The notes: a model not told the origin generated them from the sequence alone. 17,091 nucleotides of DNA from an uncultured Lachnospiraceae bacterium (GCA_910587895.1 CAJUOE010000204.1:1-17091), one strand, 5' to 3'; positions 1 to 6,028 are shown, counted from the stretch's first letter. Program-made: numbers and translations.

Positions 1-360
1 CAGCGGATAAGCGTCATCAGGCAGTTCCGTCGGCTCAACAAAATCATGTGCCATGAGAATAGCCTTCTGATCTGCCGTATTAAATTTGCCTTCTTTATAA
101 AGCGTTGGGGTTCCAGGGCATTCAATCGTAGGAATAGGCCACTGAGCATGTCCCGTGCCTTCCATTTTTTCGTAGGTTGCACCATAAAAATTGGGGCACA
201 GGGAACGCATTTCATCCCAGATTTCTTTCGTATCCTCATAGTGCATGGGATAACCCATTCGCGTTGACAGTTCACTAAAGATCTGCCAGTCATGCTTGCA
301 TTCACCCTTCGGCGGAACGGCCGCAGTAAAGCGCTGGAACGTACGATCAGATGCCGAGAT
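1..360 (-). pseudogene. C-terminal fragment of formate dehydrogenase alpha subunit (molybdopterin oxidoreductase)
   Basis: Reading the minus strand from about 345 down to 1 gives a continuous frame that matches the C-terminal region of FdhF/FdhA-type formate dehydrogenases. It contains FQRFTAAVPPKGECKHDW, then RMGYPMHY, then EIWDEM, then GHAQWPIP and CPGTPTLY, in the order seen in the family, where the molybdopterin-dinucleotide-binding domain lies. Formate dehydrogenase oxidises formate to CO2 (or the reverse) in anaerobes. The gene runs off the window at position 1. On its N-terminal side the family resemblance stops at about 345-350. The frame then continues through unrelated codons to an in-frame TAA at 409-411, with no start codon and no FDH-like sequence in the other frames. 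The catalytic Sec/Cys region, the Fe-S domain and most of the protein are therefore absent, so I call it a truncated remnant. A misassembly join near 350 is an alternative. Confidence 0.8.
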
Positions 361-435
361 TTTTAGGGGTAACAGGCGTATGGCTTGCAGTCCCGCTTGC
401 GGAGTTTTTTACGTTTATACAGACATATATTTGGA

Positions 436-464
436 TTGTTATTGTTATGAAAAAGAGATATAAT
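436..464 (+). promoter_or_regulatory. Sigma-A-type promoter for the inositol monophosphatase gene
   Basis: TTGTTA at 436-441 and TATAAT at 459-464 are separated by exactly 17 nt, and the start codon lies 46 nt downstream. The stretch between the formate dehydrogenase fragment and this gene has no other obvious signal, so this is the likely start of transcription for 510-1301. Confidence 0.65.
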
Positions 465-509
465 GTCCTAAGAAATAAATGACATATTTTGAGCAGAGGG
501 ACAGGATGA

Positions 510-1301
510 ATGGGATTATTTATTGATGATAAGAAAGTGAAGAAGATTGTGTTGGATGCAGGGAAAATAGCCAGGGAGGAGGCGAAACACTGCAAGGTCT
601 ACACAAAGGGCAGGGCGGATTTTGTTACACAGACAGATTTGAATGTTCAGACATTTGTAAAAGGAGCGCTACAGGAGGAGTACCCGGATATAGCCTTTAT
701 GGGTGAAGAAGATGAGGATTGTTCTTGTGCGGATAAGACACGATGGATATTAGACCCCATTGATGGAACAACAAATTATATATACAATTATAATTATTCT
801 GCGGTATCATTGGCTCTGAGGGATGGGAATGAGACTATATTTGGAGTAATTTATAATCCCTTTACAGATGAAATGTTTTCTGCAATACAGGGGGAGGGGA
901 GTTTCCTGAATGATTCGCCAATTCATGTAAATAAAGCGGAATCCTTAGAGAATGCGCTTGTTGCAGTTGGGACATCACCTTATTACAAAGAGATGGCGCC
1001 TGATATTTTCCGAAAGATTGAAAAGATTTACAGCCGCAGCCTGGATATTCGCCGTACCGGCTCGGCTGCGCTGGATTTGGCTTATGTTGCATGCGGAAGG
1101 GTGGATGCTTATTTTGAATACCGGCTGAAACCTTGGGATTATGCGGCTGGAAATTTAATCGTGATGGAAGCTGGTGGCGTTGTGAACAGCATTCAGGACG
1201 ATGCCATTTCTTATGAGCAGGCATCTGATATTGCGGCCTGTACAAATAAAGAGCTGATGAGGGAGGTGCTGGAAATATTAAGGAATGTGGATAGGCGGTA
1301 A
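510..1301 (+). CDS. Inositol monophosphatase family protein
   Basis: This 263-residue protein belongs to the Mg2+-dependent, Li+-sensitive phosphatase superfamily (SuhB/IMPase), which hydrolyses inositol monophosphates or related sugar phosphates in the cytoplasm. The metal-binding signatures are complete: GEE at residues 65-67, DPIDGTTNY at 82-90 (motif A), and WDYAAGNLIVMEAGG from residue 209 (motif B, with D210 as the conserved metal ligand). Length is typical of the family (250-270). The ATG at 510 follows an AGAGGG element about 9 nt upstream; an ATG at 505 in another frame stops after six codons. The gene stands alone, with its own promoter at 436-464 and accessory debris on both sides. 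The exact substrate (inositol-1-P, PAP-like or fructose bisphosphate) cannot be read from the sequence. Confidence 0.92.
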   Translation: MGLFIDDKKVKKIVLDAGKIAREEAKHCKVYTKGRADFVTQTDLNVQTFVKGALQEEYPDIAFMGEEDEDCSCADKTRWILDPIDGTTNYIYNYNYSAVSLALRDGNETIFGVIYNPFTDEMFSAIQGEGSFLNDSPIHVNKAESLENALVAVGTSPYYKEMAPDIFRKIEKIYSRSLDIRRTGSAALDLAYVACGRVDAYFEYRLKPWDYAAGNLIVMEAGGVVNSIQDDAISYEQASDIAACTNKELMREVLEILRNVDRR

Positions 1302-1314
1302 TCAATGGAGTTAT

Positions 1315-1373
1315 TTGCATCTTTTTTAGATGCAAGACCGATTGAGTAGACGAAGATTTCTTGCACTAAGAAA
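1315..1373. other. Two short hairpins after the phosphatase gene
   Basis: TTGCATCT (1315-1322) and AGATGCAA (1328-1335) form a perfect 8-bp stem around a five-T loop. TTTCTT (1357-1362) and AAGAAA (1368-1373) form a second 6-bp stem. They start 14 nt after the stop codon of the phosphatase gene and could end its transcript, but neither has a clear trailing T run, so the terminator role is a guess. Confidence 0.35.
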
Positions 1374-1404
1374 CGGTATAACGAGATGTCAACGAGCAAG
1401 GATT

Positions 1405-1736
1405 AGAGATTTTTTGATGGAATTGGGAAGAGGATTTGCATTTTTTGAAGATGGGAAGAATTACCCATCAGGATGTGGGAAAGATTGATATGTATGTGCG
1501 CATATATGATGATTTAAAACGAGGACAAGGGGATAATCCTACCATTGGGATTTTATTGTGTTCAGAAACGGATGAAGATATTGCCAGATATTTTGGTTCT
1601 TCATGATAAGGACCGACTGTTTATGTCAAAATATTTGACCAATTTGCCGACGAAAGAGCAATTGAAAGCAGAGATTAATCCACAGAAAGAAATTTTTTCG
1701 ATGCAATATACAATTTTACAGGAGAATGAAGAGTAG
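1405..1736 (+). pseudogene. Decayed DUF1016/YhcG-type PD-(D/E)XK nuclease, C-terminal remnant
   Basis: Three fragments in different frames line up with the C-terminal half of DUF1016 (YhcG) nucleases. First is DFLMELGRGFAF (from 1408), matching the family's FLLELGxGFAF. Second, from 1451 to the TGA at 1604-1606, is RITHQDVGKIDMYV followed by NPTIGILLC, matching THQDxGQMxMYV and NPTIGIxLC. Third is VLHDKDRLFMSKY with LPTKEQLKAEI up to the TAG at 1734-1736, matching the family's FASKYxLYLPTEEELxxEI tail. The core nuclease strand between the first two fragments is deleted and a frameshift separates the second and third, so no functional enzyme can be made. Family members are DNA-related nucleases often found near restriction or mobile loci. 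The N-terminal domain is missing. Confidence 0.75.
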
Positions 1737-1742
1737 AAGGTA

Positions 1743-2015
1743 GATGAAAAAGATAATCCACATGAAAATGGGTGTGATTATATAACCTCTAATATTGTAA
1801 AAAAAATCTTTGCGGATATCTCAGATGAGGGATTGGCAACGTTTTTAAATAAAAAGTATTTCACAAGATTACATATTATTACAGAAAGTATGGAAATAGA
1901 AAAACAAGGAAAATTGCCAGTAGAAACTAAAAATTCCAGTTTAAAGAAATCCGCAAAAAATATATTAGAAATAGTGAACAACCGGCATATTTACAAACAA
2001 TTAAAAAGATTGTAG
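1743..2015 (+). pseudogene. Unrecognised AT-rich reading frame without a start codon
   Basis: Directly after the stop of the nuclease remnant, in the same frame, an open stretch of about 90 codons runs to a TAG at 2013-2015. Its composition is protein-like (charged, with IFADISDEGLATFL and a lysine-rich end), but it has no ATG and no ribosome binding site. Near its end the reading frame of the next entry opens (from 1931), so both may be parts of one gene broken by a frameshift around 1965-1985. I recognise no family. The DNA is much more AT-rich than the core genes in this window, which suggests horizontal origin. Confidence 0.35.
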
Positions 2016-2017
2016 AA

Positions 2018-2491
2018 TTGAAAAATGCTTTAGATGATGATAAAGAACTTAGAAATTTAGTGGTGTTGCAATTTTATAATGAATATAAAAAAGGATATGA
2101 TAATATAAAATGGAATGATTTTTATGTAGATTATAATTTGGAGCAGTATGAACATGCTTATCATTTAATTAAGAATAAAAAAGCTTATCATCCGATTTGT
2201 TTTTCAGGAGTAATAAAGGAAGTAAAAGAGTTGTTTGACAAAGGACATTACATTATTAAATTTTATTCAATAAAGCGAGAAAAGGGGAAATATATATCTT
2301 TATCAATAAAAACAAAAAGCAAAAAAGTGTTTGAGTTTGCCAGTGAATTAATTGATAAAAAAGTTGTTATCTATGGATGTAATCATTTTATCGGAAAAAC
2401 AAATGTATCTGACAAAAATAACCGAAAAATAACGTTTAATAATTTTACTACACAAATTAATGTAAAAACTCAAATATTTGTATTAGATTAG
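2018..2491 (+). CDS. Hypothetical protein, possibly the 3' part of a frameshifted gene
   Basis: The frame encodes 157 residues from a TTG at 2018, but it is already open from 1931 and continues smoothly upstream (QPAYLQTIKKIVEL precedes the TTG). No Shine-Dalgarno element or in-frame ATG lies nearby, so the TTG is unlikely to be a real start. The product is rich in Lys, Tyr, Asn and Asp. Its C-terminal half alternates short beta-like stretches (GHYIIKFYSIKR, KYISLSIK, KKVVIYG), with no membrane segment. I do not recognise the family. It sits in the AT-rich accessory stretch between a dead nuclease gene and a small-gene cassette. It is best treated as the larger piece of a broken gene or as an orphan. 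Confidence 0.5.
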   Translation: MKNALDDDKELRNLVVLQFYNEYKKGYDNIKWNDFYVDYNLEQYEHAYHLIKNKKAYHPICFSGVIKEVKELFDKGHYIIKFYSIKREKGKYISLSIKTKSKKVFEFASELIDKKVVIYGCNHFIGKTNVSDKNNRKITFNNFTTQINVKTQIFVLD

Positions 2492-2599
2492 TCGCAAGAA
2501 TGAATGATATAAAATAGTATGAAGGATTAGTTGTTGGAAATAGTTTAGTTTAAATGGATGGGGGATAAAATTATCTGTTAAAGAAAAGGATGAAAATTA

Positions 2600-2938
2600 T
2601 TGTTTGATATAGGAGAAGTTGTATTTGTCGGAATACATCATGAGAGAATGAAAGGAGTGGTATTAATGCCTGATGAAGCAATATTAAGTAGTAAAAATGA
2701 ATATACGATTTTTAAATATGGTAACTATATTATTCGGTTTCGTGCACCATATTCATTGGAGAAATATACGAAAGTTAAGGAATGGGATAATGGTTATCTG
2801 GTTGTTATGGCAAAATATTCCCATAATCAGGAAGATGAGGAAGAATATATAGACCTCATTCCCATATTAGAGGATTTGTATTATGATGCACAGGAATTTC
2901 TGGCACCAATAAAGAAAGTGAGGATTCAATATGACTAA
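2600..2938 (+). CDS. Conserved hypothetical protein, first gene of a three-gene cassette
   Basis: This is a 112-residue cytoplasmic protein starting at a TTG (2600), with AAAGGA about 10 nt upstream. It begins with a beta-rich segment (FDIGEVVFVGIHHER) and ends with an acidic helix (EDEEEYIDLIPILEDLYYDAQEFL). There is no signal peptide, membrane segment or recognisable catalytic motif, and I cannot assign a family. Its last codons overlap the next start by 8 nt, so translation of the two is probably coupled. The cassette 2600-3432 encodes three small proteins in a row on one transcript. Confidence 0.7.
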   Translation: MFDIGEVVFVGIHHERMKGVVLMPDEAILSSKNEYTIFKYGNYIIRFRAPYSLEKYTKVKEWDNGYLVVMAKYSHNQEDEEEYIDLIPILEDLYYDAQEFLAPIKKVRIQYD

Positions 2939-3152
2939 TTTCAGGACTATTGCGGAAGAAGCCAGCATGATTATCAATGGCTATGCCTTTACAAAAGAAA
3001 CGAAAAATATAAGGGTTTTAAATCTAAATAACCCGAAAATGGCTATCGTATTTGATGAAGATGGTGAGGTACTTGAAACATCGATGAGCGATATAGAGAT
3101 CCGAATTGTAAAGGATTACTTATCTGACAATATTGAATTTATGGAGGATTGA
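2931..3152 (+). CDS. Small conserved hypothetical protein of the DUF4160 cassette
   Basis: The product is 73 residues and starts with MTNFRTIAEEA. The middle has a beta-strand pattern (NIRVLNLNNPKMAIVFDEDG, then EVLETSMSDIEI) and the end is helical (RIVKDYLSDN). The ATG at 2931 overlaps the end of the upstream gene. A GTGAGG element lies about 9 nt before it. The stop is at 3150-3152, one base before the ATG of the next gene. Small proteins of this kind next to DUF4160 genes recur in Clostridia as far as I recall, but I cannot name the family or its role. Confidence 0.7.
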   Translation: MTNFRTIAEEASMIINGYAFTKETKNIRVLNLNNPKMAIVFDEDGEVLETSMSDIEIRIVKDYLSDNIEFMED

Positions 3153-3153
3153 T

Positions 3154-3432
3154 ATGCCGAAATATTATGATTATATGGTTGCCGGATATTTTCTATATTT
3201 TACATCATTTTGTACTGTTGAGTGTATGCATGTACATGCGAGTGATAAACAGCTTTCTGAAGGGGGATCGGCTAAATTTTTTGTAAAAGAAAATGGGGAT
3301 ACTATCCTCCAGAATCGAGGGAGATTGAATGATAGAGAAGTGTTGAAAATAAAAAAATTTATCAAAAAGAATTATCGTGAAATGTTTTTGAAATGGTCTG
3401 AATACAGTGAAAATAAATTTTATCAAGAATGA
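3154..3432 (+). CDS. DUF4160-like small protein
   Basis: The product is 92 residues when started at the ATG at 3154, which has a GGAGG box (3143-3147) six bases upstream. A TTG 21 nt earlier in the same frame is less likely. The protein carries the hallmark layout of DUF4160: a hydrophobic N-terminal strand (YFLYFTSFC), a His-containing HVHASDK motif at residues about 26-32, a GGSAKFFV strand, and a helical end (REVLKIKKFIKKNYREMFLKW). DUF4160 proteins are often paired with a small partner such as DUF2442 in arrangements resembling toxin-antitoxin pairs, but no activity is established to my knowledge. Here the upstream partner is the 73-residue gene rather than an evident DUF2442 protein. Confidence 0.75.
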   Translation: MPKYYDYMVAGYFLYFTSFCTVECMHVHASDKQLSEGGSAKFFVKENGDTILQNRGRLNDREVLKIKKFIKKNYREMFLKWSEYSENKFYQE

Positions 3433-3528
3433 ATCTTATGAGTTCGTTACTTCTACCAACGGCAGAAGTTTAACATAGGAACAACCGTTGCATGTCGTTC
3501 TCTAATATTTAGCAAAGGAGAATTGACA

Positions 3529-3771
3529 ATGAAACAGAATTTAATTACAGATGTTATTCAGGGAGTGTTGCCGTATCTGAATAATGCGCAAAGCAAACGT
3601 TTACAAGAGGTACTGAAAAATTCATTGATGCATTACGAAGTGACAGAAAACGCGAATATAGAGGAAAACGATAATTTACCGCCGCATCATGGATGGGAAT
3701 ATGCAGAAAAAGTATATTGCGGCGGTAACGAGGAAACGTCACAGGCATTTTCGAGTCTACGGACGACTTAA
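3529..3771 (+). pseudogene. N-terminal stub of a tyrosine recombinase/integrase
   Basis: The ATG at 3529 follows an AAAGGAG box (3514-3520) at good spacing; an in-frame TTG at 3523 is less likely. The first 45 residues or so (LITDVIQGVLPYLNNAQ, then KRLQEVLKNSLMHYEV) resemble the helical leader that precedes the SAM-like core-binding domain in many Lachnospiraceae integrases. That domain (family motif around EGCSEKTLKYY) never appears. After about residue 48 the sequence becomes unlike the family and the frame stops at residue 80. No Arg-His-Arg-Tyr catalytic domain follows. I read it as an integrase gene truncated by the recombination that placed the toxin-antitoxin locus downstream. A short genuine protein cannot be excluded. 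Confidence 0.5.
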
Positions 3772-3785
3772 AACCGCTTAAAACA

Positions 3786-3846
3786 AAATTAAAAAACAGG
3801 TTGATTATTTCTTGCAATCTGTATCTACTATAAGTAGAAGTAAATG
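3786..3846 (+). repeat. Left arm of a 61-nt inverted repeat (antitoxin promoter region)
   Basis: Positions 3786-3846 match the reverse complement of 6059-6119 without gaps, at about 52 of 61 positions by eye. The match covers the promoter and the first GTAAATG box. Beyond it, the terminal hairpin is also shared (3944-3971 with 6029-6058 reversed), whereas the two extra repeat units exist only on the left. The arms flank about 2.1-2.2 kb. Confidence 0.85.
3801..3829 (+). promoter_or_regulatory. Promoter of the type III antitoxin RNA
   Basis: TTGATT (3801-3806) and TCTACT (3824-3829) are 17 nt apart, placing the transcription start at about 3836, just before the first GTAAATG. The inverted second copy has the same -35 and a better -10 (TATACT) at the same spacing. 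Conservation of the promoter between the two copies supports the call. Confidence 0.65.
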
Positions 3847-3976
3847 TTTGCCGCTTGCTGATGGTGCAGGGTATAAATGATTCAGTTCGTAAATGATACC
3901 ACTTGCTATACAGGTGGGATATAAATGGTATAGTGCGTAAATGCTCCCCATCGGCTGATGTCGGTGGGGAATTTAC
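3836..3976 (+). ncRNA. Type III antitoxin RNA precursor (CptI/ToxI-like)
   Basis: The expected transcript begins at about 3836 and runs through three tandem units opening with GTAAATG at 3840, 3889 and 3937. The third unit ends in a strong hairpin, CCCCATCG (3946-3953) with CGGTGGGG (3962-3969), itself inside an outer GTAAAT/ATTTAC pairing (3937-3942 with 3971-3976), which probably serves as a leaky terminator. A toxin gene of the ToxN/AbiQ/CptN type starts 38 nt later. In type III toxin-antitoxin systems the antitoxin is a repeat RNA encoded directly upstream of the toxin. The toxin RNase cuts the precursor into repeat-length RNAs, which wrap the toxin and inhibit it. Promoter, repeats, terminator-like hairpin and toxin are present here in that order. 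Assignment to the CptIN subfamily rests on the Clostridial setting and repeat length and is less certain than the type III call. Confidence 0.75.
3840..3976 (+). repeat. Three tandem degenerate repeats of about 48 nt with hairpins
   Basis: Unit 1 is 3840-3888 (49 nt), unit 2 is 3889-3936 (48 nt) and unit 3 is 3937-3976 (a variant end unit). Each opens with GTAAATG. Units 1 and 2 also carry ATAAATG (3873-3879 and 3921-3927) followed by a variable 9-nt tail. Between the two TAAATG boxes sits a hairpin-forming segment: CTTGC/GCAGG in unit 1, CCACTTG/CAGGTGG in unit 2, and CCCCATCG/CGGTGGGG in unit 3. Stem sequences differ while pairing is kept, with CTTG/CAGG shared by units 1 and 2. The A-rich TAAATG boxes are plausible processing sites, by analogy with the A-rich cut sites of ToxI-type RNAs. 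Confidence 0.85.
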
Positions 3977-4013
3977 ATAAGAGAGAATTACCTAAAGGAG
4001 AATATTACAGTAT

Positions 4014-4434
4014 ATGGAGATACAACAGGGATATTCTTATCATATCAAAGATGAATTTTTTGATAAAGTGCAGGATAAATACTTGATGAGCAATAAAGAA
4101 AGTGGGAATTACCGCCTGCATTTCTATGCAATACAGGATAAAAAGAATCAAGCACTTTATTGGATGATCCCTATAAGTTCACAGGTGGAAAAATATAAGG
4201 TCATTATAGAAAAGAAGAAAATAAAGTACGGAAAATGCAATACAATATTTTGATCATATACATATGGTTGAAAATAAGCCTGTAACAGTACATAATGAAC
4301 TGAACAGGATTCTTGCAGAAAACTTAAGGGAAGTTCTTGCATTGCATAACCGTGGGATTCATTTGATATTTATAGATATTGAAAAGATAAGGACAATTAT
4401 GAATCAGGAATTAGAAAGTACCGGATGTCAGTAA
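4014..4434 (+). pseudogene. Type III toxin (ToxN/AbiQ/CptN-like endoribonuclease), frameshifted and internally deleted
   Basis: The ATG at 4014 has an AAAGGAG box (3994-4000) with rather long spacing. The first 78 residues match the N-terminal half of this toxin superfamily: YSYHIKDEFFDKVQDKYLM, then RLHFYAIQDKKN, then ALYWMIPISSQVEKYKVI and KYGKCNTI. The frame stops at 4251-4253. In a different frame, 4249-4434 encodes the family's C-terminal part, with NKPVTV, then AENLREVLALHNRGIHLIF, then DIEKIRTIMNQEL, ending at a TAA. Between the halves, the segment that normally reads like a GExLGxxRAFLIQxMFPxT strand and loop (about 25 residues) is absent. The toxin normally cleaves RNA and is held inactive by the repeat RNA encoded just upstream. 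This copy should be non-functional. The halves are otherwise well preserved, so the damage looks recent, or it could be a sequencing or assembly error. Confidence 0.75.
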
Positions 4435-4915
4435 TGCCATTACTTGTAAAGATGCGGGTAATGACACTCTTTAGCCGGGATGGTTTACATTTGATTCGGC
4501 AGCAGTGTTTTATAAAAAGTGCATATCTATTGTATCCATGTGTCAGCGTGGTAAATGGATTGTCTAAGCATTAATAATACTCTTCTATTTTGGTTGTTTT
4601 TAAGTTTTATCGATCAAAAATAAAATACGTCAACATTAAAATGGCAAAGAAAACCAAGATTTTCAGGAATTGCGTATAACACAATATAATATGAAAAATG
4701 GTAGAAAGTATAAAAAATAAAGGATTCTGCCGAATTATCAGATTGGATTTTATGTCCCATTTGCGTAAATAAAACACGGGCAAACCCACCGCAAACGGTA
4801 ACCGGATCAGAAAACTTGTCTTCCTGAGAACCCTGGTTGCCGTTTGCAGTTAGCCTGTCACAGCGTCATCCCTTTCAAAGAAATAAATGTAACGTCCTGG
4901 CACCATAGAGATGAC
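4435..4915. other. Gene-free stretch between the toxin remnant and the phosphatase gene
   Basis: No convincing reading frame is seen on either strand. The part nearest the toxin (4441-4580) may be eroded coding sequence, since one frame gives a short protein-like run (VFYKKCISIVSMC), but I cannot place it in a family. The only clear structure is the inverted repeat at 4791-4847. Confidence 0.5.
4791..4847. repeat. Inverted repeat downstream of the phosphatase gene
   Basis: GCAAACGGTAACCGG (4791-4805) and CCTGGTTGCCGTTTGC (4832-4847) can pair over about 14 bp with one wobble and one bulge, around a loop of roughly 26 nt. It lies about 70 nt beyond the stop codon of the minus-strand phosphatase gene. 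Read on the minus strand it is followed by a T-rich GTTTTATTT (about 4769-4777), so it may form part of the transcript end. Confidence 0.5.
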
Positions 4916-5383
4916 TTATTTTATTTCCCCTTGCTTGCGAAGATATGCCAGAAATCCGCGGCATCCTGCCACTACATCCGCATAGGTTGTTTCAAAATCT
5001 CCGGTATACCATGGGTCGGCCACATCCCGTGGATGATCCGTATAATCCAGCAGGAGGCTGATTTTATTTTCTTTGTCCCCTCCTGCAATTCGAACCATGT
5101 TGCGGTGATTCCAATTATCCATGCCGATGATGTAATCGTATTCCTTGTAATCGCTGCGTTTCATCTGCACGGCATATTTGCCGGCGGTGGAAATCCCTTC
5201 TTGCGCCAGCCTGTTCCTGGTCCCATAATGGACAGGATTGCCGATTTCTTCTGTGCTGGTGGCTGCGCTAGCGATATAAAACTGGCTTGCAACGCCCTCT
5301 TTTTCTACAATGTCTTTCATAACAAATTCTGCCATTGGGGAACGGCAGATGTTTCCATGACAGACGAATAGTATTTTTATCAT
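4916..5383 (-). CDS. Low-molecular-weight phosphotyrosine protein phosphatase
   Basis: This 155-residue cytoplasmic enzyme has the full LMW-PTP signature. The phosphate-binding loop is CHGNICRS at residues 8-15, with nucleophile C8 and R14. The general-acid loop is DPWYTGDF from residue 123, with D123 as the proton donor. It hydrolyses phosphotyrosine in proteins, and bacterial members often counter tyrosine kinases that control capsule or exopolysaccharide production. Length is typical (about 150-160). The ATG at 5381-5383 has a GGAGG box about 10 nt upstream. It lies 80 nt downstream of the lipoprotein gene on the same strand and may share its transcript. No tyrosine kinase gene is visible in the window. 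Both genes lie between the two inverted antitoxin copies. Confidence 0.93.
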   Translation of the reverse strand: MIKILFVCHGNICRSPMAEFVMKDIVEKEGVASQFYIASAATSTEEIGNPVHYGTRNRLAQEGISTAGKYAVQMKRSDYKEYDYIIGMDNWNHRNMVRIAGGDKENKISLLLDYTDHPRDVADPWYTGDFETTYADVVAGCRGFLAYLRKQGEIK

Positions 5384-5463
5384 GTTGCTAAAACCTCCGT
5401 AAATGTTTGATTTTGCCGTCCTGATTCTGCCTTACCGTTCAAATCATGGAATAGGTCATGATT

Positions 5464-5937
5464 TTATTTTGTCAACTCATGTAAAATATCAAAATCAACA
5501 TTTATATATCCTTCTTCAAAATTTTTGAAATCTTCATAAGTCAACTCTTTTTTATCCTGTTTATATTCAGTATATTTTTCTTCACACGCTCCAAGTAACG
5601 CTTTATCAAAAGCATTATTGAGTTCTGACTTTTCTTCCATTAAATCAAGATATATTTCAGAATTATTATTTTTGTCTACTCTGTATATGGCAGCAGTTTC
5701 GGGGGTTTTTGTATTTGATCCTGTTCCATAATAATATATTATAAAATATTGATGTTCGCCATCACAATATATATGTTGAGCGTCATATCCTATTTCCCCA
5801 TATTTTTCTGTCAGTTCGTTAAGATATGCTACAATTTCCTCCTCGACTTTTTCTGGTTTATCAGAATTTCCACAACCTCCAGTATAACAAATCAACAAAC
5901 ATAACATGAAACTTATACAGATTCTTTTTAATCTCAT
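5464..5937 (-). CDS. Small lipoprotein of unknown function
   Basis: The product has 157 residues. It has a basic N-terminus (MRLKRI), a hydrophobic stretch (ISFMLCLLICYT) and a lipobox ending in TGGC with C22 as the probable lipidated cysteine, so it should be anchored to the outer face of the membrane. The mature part is acidic and tyrosine-rich (HQYFIIYYYG, TAAIYRVDKN, then EEKYTEYKQDKK) and has no domain I recognise. The ATG has a GGGAGG box at proper spacing. The gene sits about 90 nt downstream of the inverted antitoxin unit and could be read from that promoter through the hairpin. It occupies the place a type III toxin gene would normally hold, but it shows no similarity to such toxins. 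Confidence 0.75.
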   Translation of the reverse strand: MRLKRICISFMLCLLICYTGGCGNSDKPEKVEEEIVAYLNELTEKYGEIGYDAQHIYCDGEHQYFIIYYYGTGSNTKTPETAAIYRVDKNNNSEIYLDLMEEKSELNNAFDKALLGACEEKYTEYKQDKKELTYEDFKNFEEGYINVDFDILHELTK

Positions 5938-6028
5938 TGTACTATTCCTCCCATAATATTTGCTTCTAAATATTCGTGGCCATATAATTTTGTTTTTCGT
6001 GCTAAACTGCTAATTATCTTTTTCTACA

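Noticed and set aside
46..267. 73-codon plus-strand reading frame near the window start
   Set aside because: It is antisense to the formate dehydrogenase fragment, whose protein sequence is clearly recognisable.
3449..3469. ACTTCT/AGAAGT hairpin after the DUF4160-like gene as a terminator
   Set aside because: The stem is only 6 bp with a 9-nt loop and no T run beyond TTT, too weak to call.
3840..3976. CRISPR array
   Set aside because: The shared boxes are only seven bases, units differ throughout, there are only three, and no cas genes are near. The position just upstream of a type III toxin explains them better.
3840..3976. TIGR-type guide array or box C/D-like RNA, because of CTGATG motifs and 9-nt variable tails
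   Set aside because: No Nop-domain protein is encoded nearby, CTGATG is absent from unit 2, and the toxin gene downstream accounts for the array.
4844..5371. 175-codon plus-strand reading frame
   Set aside because: It is antisense to the LMW phosphatase gene, which has complete catalytic motifs and a ribosome binding site.
5464..5937. Lipoprotein as a replacement toxin for the inverted antitoxin copy
   Set aside because: It has a clear signal sequence and lipobox, so it is exported, and it shows none of the ToxN/AbiQ/CptN blocks.
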